The notes under the pieces: model-generated | The model's database searches: none | The model's input: the letters and a program-made list of their open reading frames with translations, nothing else | What the model was told of the DNA's origin: nothing | Shown here: in pieces, positions 1 to 8,008 of the stretch | How the letters are laid out: every line of letters starts with the position of its first letter | Numbering within the stretch: the first letter of the stretch is position 1 | Source of the DNA: Paenibacillus rhizovicinus | GTDB taxonomy: Bacteria > Bacillota > Bacilli > Paenibacillales > Paenibacillaceae | Direction of reading: 5' to 3' | Length of the DNA stretch: 64,000 nt | Assembly (NCBI RefSeq): GCF_010365285.1 | Contig: NZ_CP048287.1 | Location: 1-64,000 of the forward strand | Translations under genes and position numbers: made by a program

Positions 1-100
1 CAAAATAATAAGCCACTTAGGAATGGAGTTGTTTTTCGATGACATCCACAATTAGCGAAACTGACATTGATCCACAAAGTTTGTCAAGTGTTCACCTTCA

Positions 101-805
101 ATGTTTTTTAATGAAGTCTTTCTTGCAGACGCGACAGGATTCATAGTTGAATTTGAAAAACAAAATTATATTGTTACAAATTGGCATGTAGTATCAGGAA
201 AAAATGCCGATACGAATGAGCTATTAAGCCCAAAAACCGGTGCCATTCCTAATAAAATTAAGGTTTTGCACCATTCTAACCACATCTTCGGAGAGTGGGC
301 AGAGGACGAAGTATATTTGTATGATAATCAGGGCGATAGGCGTTGGATCGAACATCCAAACGGTCAATTGGTTGATGTTGTTGCAATTCCTTTTACACCT
401 AATGATCTGATAAGGGTCTTCCCCTTAGATATGGCATTAGTGAACACTGATGTAGTAATGCGCCCAGCCATGTCAGTCTCAATCATTGGATTCCCCTTTG
501 GATTATCCTCGACTGGTTGGCCCATTTGGAAGACTGGTCATATCGCATCTGACCCAATTGTTGACTACGACGGGCGCAAAATGTTTCTTATCGATGCTAC
601 AACAAGAGGAGGGATGTCAGGATCCCCCGTTTTCCTAAGGATATCGAGTGGGTATACTACATCAGCTGGCCATCATTTAATCGGAGGTCCTCTGGTAACT
701 AAATTTCTTGGTGTATACTCCGGAAGAATTAGGGATGATATTGAAATTGGTAGGGTGTGGAAACCAGGTGCAATGGTTGAGGTTTTTCTTTATGGAAGTA
801 AGTAA
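101..805 (+). CDS. Trypsin-like (S1-type) serine protease, N-terminus probably frameshifted
   Basis: This is a compact chymotrypsin-fold protease of 234 residues from the ATG at 101. The catalytic triad is visible in order: TNWHVV (His about residue 29), LDMALV (Asp) and GGMSGSP (Ser). The end, with GRVWKPG, is typical of cytosolic bacterial trypsin-like peptidases. No signal peptide is seen. The ATG at 101 has no Shine-Dalgarno site. A second ORF from ATG 39, in another frame, has a GGAG-type site and encodes a plausible first 24 residues. One extra T in the T6 run at 104-109 would join the two into one protein. The gene is therefore either a recent frameshift pseudogene or carries a base-call error. 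The protease class is solid; the substrate is unknown. Confidence 0.75.
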   Translation: MFFNEVFLADATGFIVEFEKQNYIVTNWHVVSGKNADTNELLSPKTGAIPNKIKVLHHSNHIFGEWAEDEVYLYDNQGDRRWIEHPNGQLVDVVAIPFTPNDLIRVFPLDMALVNTDVVMRPAMSVSIIGFPFGLSSTGWPIWKTGHIASDPIVDYDGRKMFLIDATTRGGMSGSPVFLRISSGYTTSAGHHLIGGPLVTKFLGVYSGRIRDDIEIGRVWKPGAMVEVFLYGSK

Positions 806-914
806 GGTTAACGATCTATTGCAATGTATAAATATGCAATAATGATTTTCCGTGCTGTGCATCGGTTTAAACGTTTCCTGGGAGTTATTGAAGCAAGTTC
901 TTGTCTTAAAAAAA

Positions 915-966
915 TTATTGACGTATATTCTTGTCGCAATCTCACGACAAGAATATACGTCAATAA
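915..966. repeat. Perfect 22-bp inverted repeat with 8-nt loop
   Basis: The arms 915-936 and 945-966 are exact reverse complements around an 8-nt centre (937-944). The arm core GTATATTCTTGTCG is partly repeated at about 1004-1017 as GTATATTCATGTCG. The arms are not followed by a T-run, so this is unlikely to be a simple terminator. It could be a recombination site, an operator or the trace of a small palindromic element. Confidence 0.85.
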
Positions 967-1088
967 CTAGTTTAAACATTGTAGCTGCAATCTTTTCAAT
1001 TCAAGTATATTCATGTCGCTACACAGCATTCCTTAAGGATTGTGTCACAATCAGAGGTTTTCTTTTTTAAAAGAATTTTATAACCTTT

Positions 1089-1124
1089 GCGTTACGCCGC
1101 GATCTTGCCGATCGCGCGTAACGC
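1089..1124. repeat. GC-rich hairpin (GCGTTACG...CGTAACGC)
   Basis: The arms GCGTTACGCCGCGATC and GATCGCGCGTAACGC pair with a single extra base and a 4-5 nt loop. It lies just beyond the end of the sigma-54 activator remnant and could be that gene's old terminator, although no T-run follows. Confidence 0.6.
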
Positions 1125-1145
1125 CCGTTATCGGCTACAAACCGG

Positions 1146-1357
1146 CTATTCCAGCCAGAGCTCCTTCATCTTGTTGTACAGCGTGCCGCGGGAGACGCCA
1201 AGCTTGGCGGCGGCGCTTTTGTTGCCGGCCGTCTTGCGCTGGCCTTGAGCGGCTTCGAGGCGGCCGCGGTTTCGGATGACGCAGCGTTCCACGACGTTGC
1301 GGAGCTCGAGGATATTGCCCGGCCAATCGTAGCCCGCGAAGGCCAGCTTTGAGCAAC
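1146..1357 (-). pseudogene. Remnant of a sigma-54-dependent (NtrC/AcoR-type) activator, C-terminus only
   Basis: Only about 70 C-terminal residues remain. YDWPGNILELRNVVER is the signature near the end of the AAA+ domain of enhancer-binding proteins. The Fis-type helix-turn-helix follows (KSAAAKLGVSRGTLYNKMKE). Everything upstream is lost, and the frame runs into unrelated sequence beyond about 1357. GC content is clearly above that of the flanks, which suggests a fragment brought in or left behind by recombination. The full protein would be 400-650 residues. No function is expected from the fragment. Confidence 0.8.
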
Positions 1358-1422
1358 AAAAGCCGCCTGCCGTGTTATAATTGTCCGGTAAGCGGCTTGT
1401 AGTTGTTAGCAGAACCCTCAGG

Positions 1423-2250
1423 TTAACCCTCTTTACGAAACTCAATAGACGTATCTCCTTGCCTGCTCGCTAGTGAAAACATCCAATTCATTTCTTCGGC
1501 TCTTTCTTTCATGATTCGAAGACCAAAACGGTCCTTCAGCAGAAATGGGTCTCCTTGTATCCCACGCCCATTATCCCGAACTGTACATAGCCATCCGGAA
1601 GCATCCCCTCTACTTTCTATAACGACTTTAGATGCCTCGGCATGCTTGTTAATATTGAGAAAAGCTTCTCGCAAACAAGACAGCAGCTCTATCTGTTCCT
1701 TAGCCGATAATGCGGATTCCGATAGCTGCCATCTCATCTCGACGTTTAATCCCAATTCAACTGTTAGTTCATTGATTTGACCCCTAATTGTCCGAATCTG
1801 ATCCATGACTTCGCCAGCTCGGGTATGTCTGAGATTCGTTATAGCTTGTCTAACATATCGATTGACTTCATGTACGGTTTTACGCAAGTCAACGATATCC
1901 GATGCAACGGGGTGATCGCCGTACTTTCGATCGACAGAATCGAGTTTGACCGAAAGAAGAAATAAGGACTGCGCAATACCGTCATGCAACTCCCGCGCCA
2001 GTTGTTCCCCCGCCTCTAAGGCAATCTTGGCAGCACGTTCGCGATTCAACTGTTCCTGCATGTTCTCCAAGACGGAAAACAGCTTCAGGAGGAGCGTAAC
2101 GCTAAGCAAATAAGCGAGAAAAGGTGTCAGGAAATTGCCGAGCTCCATCGATATATACGGAAGAAGAAACTGATGCCGCACATATTCCCAAACGCCTATT
2201 GTCATAGGGGATAGATATAATATCATCCATTTAATTCGCTGATACGACAT
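1423..2250 (-). CDS. Sensor histidine kinase, NarL/LiaS type (HisKA_3)
   Basis: This 275-residue membrane kinase has two hydrophobic segments (about residues 8-33 and 40-62), then a short coiled linker and the HisKA_3 dimerisation box ARELHDGIAQSL. The phospho-acceptor is His89. The ATPase domain follows, with an N-box (REAFLNINKHA) and a G1 box (VRDNGRGI), ending near FGLRIMKERAEEM. There is almost no extracellular sensor domain, so it probably senses within or near the membrane. Kinases of this class phosphorylate NarL-type regulators. The only such regulator nearby is at 8009-8653, on the far side of the nos/copper genes and on the same strand, and is the likely partner. That pairing is inference. 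Confidence 0.88.
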   Translation of the reverse strand: MSYQRIKWMILYLSPMTIGVWEYVRHQFLLPYISMELGNFLTPFLAYLLSVTLLLKLFSVLENMQEQLNRERAAKIALEAGEQLARELHDGIAQSLFLLSVKLDSVDRKYGDHPVASDIVDLRKTVHEVNRYVRQAITNLRHTRAGEVMDQIRTIRGQINELTVELGLNVEMRWQLSESALSAKEQIELLSCLREAFLNINKHAEASKVVIESRGDASGWLCTVRDNGRGIQGDPFLLKDRFGLRIMKERAEEMNWMFSLASRQGDTSIEFRKEG

Positions 2251-2316
2251 TGAACAACCTCGTTTCCAATGAGATTCATTCTGAGCTTCGTTCGCTATGA
2301 GAAAGCCGGTTCTTAT

Positions 2317-2430
2317 TTATTTTTCTTTACCACGAAAAATAAGAAACCAGCTTAAGCTCACTAGAGCTAACATGATGACAAAAAAGCCTGTTATTCCTAT
2401 GGCATCTATTAACGGCGAGGAACCACCCAT
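2317..2430 (-). CDS. Small single-pass membrane protein, 37 aa
   Basis: A short ORF begins at ATG 2430 behind a clear ribosome site (GGGGAGAATGAACA) and ends at TAA 2317. The sequence starts MGGSSPLIDAIG, has one strongly hydrophobic helix (about residues 11-31) and ends in a basic tail (FRGKEK). It lies between the OmpR-type regulator and the histidine kinase, all on the minus strand, and ends 67 nt before the kinase start. I do not recognise a family. Small proteins of this shape often act as subunits or modulators of membrane complexes; here that is only inference. Coding potential rests on the ribosome site and the composition. Confidence 0.6.
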   Translation of the reverse strand: MGGSSPLIDAIGITGFFVIMLALVSLSWFLIFRGKEK

Positions 2431-2495
2431 TGTTCATTCTCCCCTTTATTGGTTTTTGAGGTCGGTGCAATACGGTTATGCTTTCAGACATTTCA

Positions 2496-3215
2496 TCAAA
2501 TATCCTGCAAACAATAACCGACGCCCCATACAGTAAGAATAATCGACCCGGTTAAACGAGAAGCTGTATTCAATCTTGTACGGATCCGTTTGATATGCGT
2601 ATCTACCGTGCGATAATCACCGCCTTTAATATAACTGTGGCCCCAGACCGCTTTCAGCAGTTCTTCCCGGGTAAAGACAATTCCTGGATGCAAAGCGAGG
2701 TACAGGAAGAGTTCGTATTCCTTTAATGCCATATAAATCGGCTTGCCTTCTACAAGAACCTGATAAGCTTTAGGTTCGATCACGATTCGCTTTAAAATGA
2801 CGGCTCCTTCGTCCGAACGATGCCAAGCCGAAAACGGAACAATCCGGCTCCTGTTCACGATCGCATTAATACGGTAAGCCACTTCTCGTGCGCTAAACGG
2901 TTTGACTACATAGTCGTCGGCTCCGGCCTCGAAGCCTTGAAGACGCTCATGCTCGTTTCCGCTAGCCGTTACTATCATTACAGGCGTTTGTTTCGAGCGT
3001 CGCAATTGCCTGCACATATCTATGCCGTTCATGCCCGGAAGCATAATATCCAGTACGATCAAATCATAATCGTACTTCAATGCTCTCTCTAAGGCAGTAA
3101 CTCCATCTCCAGCTTCATCTACGATATAATGATCTCTTTCCATGTATAAGCGAAGCAGCTTACGAATACGTTCCTCATCGTCTACGATCAACAGCCTACT
3201 GGTGCGCTCTTCCAT
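2496..3215 (-). CDS. OmpR/PhoB-family response regulator
   Basis: A 239-residue two-domain regulator. The receiver domain has the acidic pair D12/D13, phospho-acceptor D56 (in VLDIMLPG) and the conserved Lys in VVKPFSAREV. The C-terminal winged helix carries the REELLKAVWG and DTHIKRIRTRL signatures of PhoB-type DNA binding. I place the start at ATG 3215 because GGGAGGAG sits 9 nt upstream of it. The longer reading from 3239 would overlay that ribosome site. No HisKA-type kinase that would match an OmpR regulator lies next to it; the adjacent kinase is of the NarL class. It may respond to ResE-like oxygen or NO signalling, given the neighbouring nos and cytochrome genes, but this is inference. 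Confidence 0.92.
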   Translation of the reverse strand: MEERTSRLLIVDDEERIRKLLRLYMERDHYIVDEAGDGVTALERALKYDYDLIVLDIMLPGMNGIDMCRQLRRSKQTPVMIVTASGNEHERLQGFEAGADDYVVKPFSAREVAYRINAIVNRSRIVPFSAWHRSDEGAVILKRIVIEPKAYQVLVEGKPIYMALKEYELFLYLALHPGIVFTREELLKAVWGHSYIKGGDYRTVDTHIKRIRTRLNTASRLTGSIILTVWGVGYCLQDI

Positions 3216-3385
3216 GTGTAACAACTCCTCCCGCCTCAATGAAGGTCATAACTAAGTATAGGTTGATCTCATCAAGCGGCATAATCACTCGAACGGGCTA
3301 ATTGAGCCCGCAGGTATGACAAAGCCGTGACGGTTGTTGCCATCACCATTGAAGATCAACTCGAATAAAACGTTTTGTTAAGAGC

Positions 3386-3428
3386 AACGCCAATAGCCGA
3401 TGTCGTTGAGACATCGGCCATTGGCGTT
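3386..3428 (-). terminator. Hairpin downstream of the PepSY gene
   Basis: Nineteen-base arms (AACGCCAAT.GCCGATGTC and its complement) with one mismatch and a 5-nt loop. On the minus strand a loose T-rich tract follows about 15 nt later. It lies 30 nt past the stop of the PepSY gene and is best read as its terminator. Confidence 0.65.
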
Positions 3429-3457
3429 ACAGCTTACGAACTAATAAATGGATTTAA

Positions 3458-4843
3458 TTAACTCAACCAAGCACGAAGCTTTGAGATACGTTGAACAATA
3501 ACCCAATCCACGATGAGCGCAGCTAGGAACGTTATGCCTACAGGCGGAATCAAGATTGCCAGCACGATGACGATCAAGGCGGCGCCACGCTGCAGCTTTT
3601 GGTTTACCGGCTTCGTCGGCGCGCCAAGCCCGGCGCCTTTCGGCCGGCGGCGCCACCACATGACGGCGCCGAGAATAGAGGAGCCGGCAATCGCAACGCA
3701 GGCAAGCAAGCACAGGATCAAGTTCGCCACGCCGAAGTAATGCCCCTCATGCAGCGCAATGCCGATTTCGATCATCTGCGCCATGGTTCCATAATCGCTG
3801 AAACGGAATGACGTAAGTATTTTCCCGCTGTATTGATCCATATGAATCGTAGCTTCGTCATACACGTTTTTAGGCCATACGGAAATGGTATACACGCCTT
3901 TATCATCTTGCGGGAGCGCTACGCTGTAGCCATCGACGATCTTCTCCTGCTTAGCGATCGCCAGCACGTTCTCGATCGGCAGCGCGGGCACGCCGCTCTC
4001 GCTCGAGCGCGGAACGGGCAGGTTCTCGGCAGCCCAAGGCACTTCCATTATGTCCTTCGTTGGTATGGCTGACTCTGCACCACCGCCGCCCCACACGCCA
4101 GCCGGATAATTGCTGTTCAAGGATGTTGCCGCCTCGTCGATGTATTTGCCCGTTATGCCGGACCAAGGCAGCCCGGTAATGACGAGCATGATGATGACGA
4201 TGCTGAGCCAAAACATCGGTACGGCATGGAGATCGCGAATCGTGGTTTTGCGACCCTTACGGAACCTTGGAAGCAAAACGCCCCATATTTTGCTCGTACC
4301 TCTCGGCCACCAAAGGTAGAGGCCGGTTACGATTAATACAATCGCCCAGCTTGCGGATAATTCAATGATTTTGTCCCCGATGGAATGGTCTCCGGCCAAG
4401 AGGCTTCCGTGGAAGTCTCTAATCCACTGGGTAAAGGTTCTGGCCGGATCCAAGGATCCGACGATCGCCCCGTTGTAAGGATTGACGAAGACGGTGCGGT
4501 CGCCTTCTGGACCGGATATGCCGATTTCGGCAGTACGGTCTTTGCCGAAGGAAGGCTTATAGGAGGTAAGCGCGGCGTCCGGATATTTCTTCTTCACGGC
4601 TTCCAGTTGATAGGAAGGCGAAATGTTAGCGGTTTCCTGGGCCGGAATGTGATACAGCTTATGGTACATCGCATCATCGATTTGGTCTTTGAATAAGTAT
4701 GTACCGCCAGTGATAGCAAGCACGATCAGAAACGGCATGAATATCATGCCGGCGTAGAAATGCCAGCGCCATATTCGGGCGTATAGCCCTCGGCTCGCCG
4801 GCTGCTTGGCCGGCGCAGGTTGTTGATTCGTCGCAAGTTCCAT
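3458..4843 (-). CDS. PepSY-associated transmembrane protein (PepSY_TM)
   Basis: A 461-residue inner-membrane protein with the family start: a basic stretch, WRWHFYAGM, and a first helix FLIVLAITGGTYLF (about 28-51). PepSY-like extracellular segments then alternate with helices, including WAIVLIVTGLYLWWPRG (about 168-185) and two C-terminal helices. Histidines in the RDFHGSLL, LHAVP and LHEGHYFG segments match the haem- or metal-binding positions of this family, which is linked to iron or copper reduction and uptake. The ribosome site AAGGGGAAG precedes ATG 4843. It is probably co-transcribed with the lipoprotein gene upstream (5293-4877). A role in copper or haem handling for the nearby oxidases is inferred from context. 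Confidence 0.85.
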   Translation of the reverse strand: MELATNQQPAPAKQPASRGLYARIWRWHFYAGMIFMPFLIVLAITGGTYLFKDQIDDAMYHKLYHIPAQETANISPSYQLEAVKKKYPDAALTSYKPSFGKDRTAEIGISGPEGDRTVFVNPYNGAIVGSLDPARTFTQWIRDFHGSLLAGDHSIGDKIIELSASWAIVLIVTGLYLWWPRGTSKIWGVLLPRFRKGRKTTIRDLHAVPMFWLSIVIIMLVITGLPWSGITGKYIDEAATSLNSNYPAGVWGGGGAESAIPTKDIMEVPWAAENLPVPRSSESGVPALPIENVLAIAKQEKIVDGYSVALPQDDKGVYTISVWPKNVYDEATIHMDQYSGKILTSFRFSDYGTMAQMIEIGIALHEGHYFGVANLILCLLACVAIAGSSILGAVMWWRRRPKGAGLGAPTKPVNQKLQRGAALIVIVLAILIPPVGITFLAALIVDWVIVQRISKLRAWLS

Positions 4844-4876
4844 CTGGACTTCCCCTTTATCTGTTTTCTTTGGGCA

Positions 4877-5293
4877 TTACGACGATGGCGTTATTGCCGC
4901 CCTTATCGTTTTTTTGTACTTTTCCTTCTCCAGCGTAATGGCAGCCTTCCAGTCGCCGTCCATCGCCCATTTTAGCTTTACGGCATACTGTCCATCTCCG
5001 GTCTGCTTCATGTCTCCTTCCGACTCGTGATGCATGTTGTTCATGGACAAGGTGATTTCGAGATGCACACGGTCAAGCGTTGCCGGCTTGCCGTTCTGAT
5101 CCGTGATGACGGCATCGTATTCATGTTTCGCGGAACCTGCCGGTTTTTCATAAATCTTCACGTTCAGACCGTCCAAAAAAGGACTAGACGTAACGGGCGT
5201 TGCCTTTCCGCAGCCTGCGATGAGGAATACCGTAACCCAGAGGCATACGAGTACGAGCAAAGAGCGTGCGAGTTTCATCCTTGGGCTTATCAT
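4877..5293 (-). CDS. YtkA/FixH-like copper-handling lipoprotein
   Basis: A 138-residue lipoprotein with a hydrophobic signal and lipobox FLIAGC, followed by a small beta-rich YtkA-like domain. NMNNMHHESEGDM holds Met and His residues suited to Cu binding, and the ending resembles YtkA (GDWKAAITLEKEKY). I choose ATG 5293 (MISPRMKLAR) because AAGGATG lies about 7 nt upstream; an in-frame ATG at 5335 would put 14 polar residues before the signal. It is one of three YtkA-like proteins in the locus. These are usually placed with SCO1 and cytochrome oxidase maturation genes, as here. Confidence 0.8.
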   Translation of the reverse strand: MISPRMKLARSLLVLVCLWVTVFLIAGCGKATPVTSSPFLDGLNVKIYEKPAGSAKHEYDAVITDQNGKPATLDRVHLEITLSMNNMHHESEGDMKQTGDGQYAVKLKWAMDGDWKAAITLEKEKYKKTIRAAITPSS

Positions 5294-5619
5294 GGCGTCA
5301 TCCTTCTGAAGGCCAATTGGATTCGCTGAACGCATGCCGTATGTAGAATGGTCTGATTTTGAATGCTACCGTTCATTCGAACTAACCCCCGTTTCCTGTT
5401 TGTGACCCGTGAACAGTGTATCAGGGGGACAATCCTTGCCACATGACTAGGAAGAGCTATTTTGGGACGGGGTCTTGTCCAGATCTTGAACATGCTGAGG
5501 CAACCAAGAAGGATAAGCCGCTACAATGACTCCATTGAGTCATATAGTCCGAATTTTGCGCATGTTAAAATGAAGCTTGATCGGAATGATACAAGAAGGA
5601 ATTATACGAGCGAGAGGAG

Positions 5620-6264
5620 ATGGCTATCGTAACCGCATTCAAAAAGCACGGACTTCTGTGGATATGCATCGTGTTATTAATTATTGCCGGGTCACTTGCA
5701 CTTCGAGGCGAGCTTGGCGGTCAAAAGAAGTTGAAGGCTATTCGTCCAGCGCCTTCCTTCGCGTTGAACGACATGAACGGCAATCTTGTCCGATCATCCG
5801 ACTTGAACGGTCACGTGGTGTTATTGGCGTTTATCTTCACGACATGTCCCGATATTTGCCCCATCACGACCAGCAAGATGGTCCAGCTGCAGGAGGAATT
5901 AAAACAGCGCGGACAATTCGGTAACCAAGTGCGTTTCGTCTCGATTACGATTGATCCCGATCAAGACACCCCGGAAGCGTTGAAGCAATACGCCTCCCAA
6001 ATGGGTGCAGACCCTGCAGGCTGGAGTTTCGTGCGCGGAACGGAACAAGACATTCAGGAATTGGCTTCCCGGTTCGGTTACATGGTCCAAAACCTTGGTG
6101 ACGGCCAGTTCGTACACACGGTGACCTCGCTAACACTGATCGATGGCAGCGGGCAAGTCCGGAATATTTACAAGATGGGAGAAGACATGGTTAACAAGAC
6201 CGTGCTTGGCGATATCGAAACGTTGACATCGGACCTGAAGCCGGTATCTGCTTCCTCTTCCTAG
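5620..6264 (+). CDS. SCO1/SenC-family copper chaperone (thioredoxin fold)
   Basis: A 214-residue membrane-anchored protein with one N-terminal helix (about 11-28) and a SCO domain. The copper-binding CxxxC is at C76 and C80 (TTCPDICP), and the distal histidine lies in QFVHTVTS. SCO proteins deliver copper to the CuA site of cytochrome oxidase, and homologues occur with CuA-containing nitrous oxide reductases. The start follows directly on AGAGGAG, which is unusually tight. A second purine block, AAGAAGG, lies about 20 nt upstream, and no other in-frame start exists before the upstream stop. It is divergent from the YtkA lipoprotein and followed by a second YtkA-like gene. Confidence 0.93.
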   Translation: MAIVTAFKKHGLLWICIVLLIIAGSLALRGELGGQKKLKAIRPAPSFALNDMNGNLVRSSDLNGHVVLLAFIFTTCPDICPITTSKMVQLQEELKQRGQFGNQVRFVSITIDPDQDTPEALKQYASQMGADPAGWSFVRGTEQDIQELASRFGYMVQNLGDGQFVHTVTSLTLIDGSGQVRNIYKMGEDMVNKTVLGDIETLTSDLKPVSASSS

Positions 6265-6305
6265 ACAAGTTACGCCCTCCACGAGCGGCATCCGCCCATG
6301 TGCTG

Positions 6306-6347
6306 AAATCCCCCTCTCCCGCATACATGTAGCGGTGAAGGGGGGAT
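6306..6347 (+). promoter_or_regulatory. Hairpin that covers the ribosome site of the next gene
   Basis: AATCCCCC pairs with GGGGGGAT, and an inner CCGC pairs with GCGG around a short loop. The right arm includes the AAGGGGGG ribosome site of the gene starting at 6353. It could reduce that gene's translation or act as an imperfect terminator for the SCO gene. This is inferred from base pairing only. Confidence 0.4.
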
Positions 6348-6352
6348 GAACG

Positions 6353-6766
6353 GTGAAAAAAGTCTTGGTCGTCGTGCTGTGCTTGATGGCACTGAGCGTC
6401 GCGGCTGCCTATTGGAAAACAAGCGGCGACTCCGCGGCACCGGCACTCCACACGGAATTCGAGCAGGCTGATATCCGAATTGACGTACAAACCGAGTCCA
6501 CGGATTTGAAGCCCATGCATGAGGCACATTTTGACGTCACGTTGACGGATTCCTCCGGGAAGCGCCTGACAGCCTCCAAAGTTGAAATGACGTACGCTAT
6601 GCCTCGGATGTTTTGCGGTCAATTCAACGCAGACGTCAAGCAAGTAACCCAAGGTACTTATCTTGCGGTCGGCGTGCCCGTCATGGAAGGCTACTGGGAA
6701 GCGAAAATAACCGTCGTCGTAAATGAGAACCGATTAACCATCAAACACCCCTTCCGAGTTACTTGA
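6353..6766 (+). CDS. YtkA-like membrane-anchored protein
   Basis: A 137-residue protein starting at GTG 6353 behind AAGGGGGG. One N-terminal hydrophobic helix (about 3-20, no lipobox Cys) is followed by a YtkA-like domain containing KPMHEAHFDVTLTDSSG and MPRMFCGQF, then GYWEAKITV near the end. The Met, His and Cys residues could bind copper. It follows the SCO gene by 88 nt on the same strand and is likely co-transcribed with it. It belongs to the same family as the proteins at 4877-5293 and, more distantly, 12656-13054. Confidence 0.75.
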   Translation: MKKVLVVVLCLMALSVAAAYWKTSGDSAAPALHTEFEQADIRIDVQTESTDLKPMHEAHFDVTLTDSSGKRLTASKVEMTYAMPRMFCGQFNADVKQVTQGTYLAVGVPVMEGYWEAKITVVVNENRLTIKHPFRVT

Positions 6767-6790
6767 CGGCTGTCCCTGTTATCTTGGAGA

Positions 6791-7468
6791 TCACCATAGC
6801 CACGGATGGATGGAAGGAATCCATCCGTTCACGCTAAAACCTTTCATCAGCGATAGCACACCCATGAGAACAGCCATATAATAGCCAATCGTTCTCACGG
6901 TAAACCGCCATTTGCGGCTCATTCGCCGGGCGGTTAGTGCGACGATGACAAGGGCAGGTACGGTTGCCAGGCCAAAGATCAACATCGTCGTGCTGCCCGT
7001 GACCCAAGAGCCTGTCGTCGCCGCTTTCATTTGCATTGCATATGTAAGGCCGCATGGCAGCCAACCGAGCAATAGGCCGGCCGCTATGGAGGCGGTCCAC
7101 TCTACTGTAGGCTTTCGTCTAATCAATTTGTCCGCCATACCGTGCCAATCCAACGATTTGCCGCCCAAGGGCAGCGTATAGCGGCGAAACGCCCATAACA
7201 AGATGAGGATACCGCCCAAGATGCTGGCCAGCGCTTGGACGCGAACAAGCGAACCAGCCGCATCCAAAAACGAACCGAGCGCTCCCAAGATAGCCCCGCT
7301 GAGCGCGTATGTCGTAATGCGGCCCGCGTGAAAATAGAGCAGTTCCCTAAGCGCATCGCTTCTTGTTTGCATGGCAATGGACGAGCCGATCCCGCCGCAC
7401 ATCACGATGCAGTGCGGCGCTCCCGCAATACCGAGTAATGCTGCCTGAAACCATTCAGAGCCGATCAT
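6791..7468 (-). CDS. TauE/SafE- or DsbD_2-like membrane protein
   Basis: A polytopic membrane protein of 225 residues with about six helices. It carries the paired motifs GIAGAPHCIVMCGGIG (about 14-29) and GLLLGWLPCGLTYAM. These His/Cys/Pro motifs are typical of the UreH/DsbD_2-like family found beside copper oxidase assembly genes, where members move electrons or metal across the membrane. The start ATG 7468 is preferred because AGAGGTGG lies just upstream; the alternative GTG at 7486 would overlap that site. It ends 25 nt from the convergent YtkA-like gene. A copper or redox role is inferred. Confidence 0.78.
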   Translation of the reverse strand: MIGSEWFQAALLGIAGAPHCIVMCGGIGSSIAMQTRSDALRELLYFHAGRITTYALSGAILGALGSFLDAAGSLVRVQALASILGGILILLWAFRRYTLPLGGKSLDWHGMADKLIRRKPTVEWTASIAAGLLLGWLPCGLTYAMQMKAATTGSWVTGSTTMLIFGLATVPALVIVALTARRMSRKWRFTVRTIGYYMAVLMGVLSLMKGFSVNGWIPSIHPWLW

Positions 7469-7548
7469 AACACCACCTCTTCCCACTCATTCGCCTTAGA
7501 CCAAGGTCTCTCTATTCATCCTATGTCCATTGTGCCGAAACAAAGAAT

Positions 7549-7576
7549 AGCCCGCTCGGGCTGGCCCGAACGAGCT
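7549..7576. promoter_or_regulatory. Symmetrical hairpin between divergent genes
   Basis: AGCCCGCTCGGGC and GCCCGAACGAGCT form a nearly perfect stem with a 2-nt loop. It lies between two divergently transcribed genes, so it is not a normal end-of-gene terminator. It may be an operator, an insulator or a transcript-leader structure for one of them. Confidence 0.45.
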
Positions 7577-7635
7577 ATATCATCGTGGTGCAATATGAGA
7601 TAGGCGATCAACAATACGAAATGGAGGAACATACC

Positions 7636-7995
7636 ATGCATAAACGACTCATGATGATTACCTTCTTGGCAGCAGCCGCACTGGGCATCTGTCTCATCAT
7701 CTTCAACTTGCCCGAGAAGCAAAGTCCTGGAAATGTTAATAACTCTCAGACTGCAACTTCGTCCGCAAACGCGAGTCCTGCGGCAACGACGTACAAAAGC
7801 AATTGCGTCGCTTGTCATGGAACGGATCTGCAAGGCAAGATCGGCCCTAATCTGACACAAATCGGCGCCAAGCTTTCAAAAGAACAAATCTATGCCAAAA
7901 TCATGAAAGGCGGCGGTGGAATGCCTTCGTTCGAAGGCAGACTGTCAGCCGATGAAACCGCAAGTTTAGCAAAATGGTTATCCGATAAAACCTAA
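7636..7995 (+). CDS. Membrane-anchored cytochrome c (c-550/c-551 type)
   Basis: A small c-type cytochrome of 119 residues. One N-terminal helix (about 6-24) is followed by an Asn/Ser/Ala-rich linker, then the haem attachment motif CVACH (C57, C60, H61). Met in GGMPSFEG is the likely sixth ligand. The start ATG 7636 has TGGAGGAAC about 8 nt upstream; the longer in-frame reading from 7585 lacks a ribosome site. Such cytochromes pass electrons from the menaquinol-bc complex to terminal enzymes. In nos clusters of this type they are candidate donors to nitrous oxide reductase. It converges with the NarL regulator, 13 nt away. Confidence 0.9.
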   Translation: MHKRLMMITFLAAAALGICLIIFNLPEKQSPGNVNNSQTATSSANASPAATTYKSNCVACHGTDLQGKIGPNLTQIGAKLSKEQIYAKIMKGGGGMPSFEGRLSADETASLAKWLSDKT

Positions 7996-8008
7996 TAGAT
8001 AAACCACG

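Larger units (their letters stand above)
806..1145. other. Non-coding stretch with large inverted repeats
   Basis: No convincing gene is seen here. The stretch holds a perfect 22-bp inverted repeat (915-966), a diverged partial copy of its arm near 1003-1017, and a second GC-rich hairpin at 1089-1124. Short reading frames across it only follow the symmetry of the repeats. Confidence 0.6.

Noticed and set aside
677-1070. ORFs on both strands across the 22-bp inverted repeat
   Set aside because: They mirror each other because of the repeat symmetry and show no coding features.
5345-5430. FNR/CRP-type operator (TGTGAC...GTGAACAG) in the divergent YtkA/SCO1 promoter
   Set aside because: The half-sites do not fit TGTGA-N6-TCACA well enough to claim.
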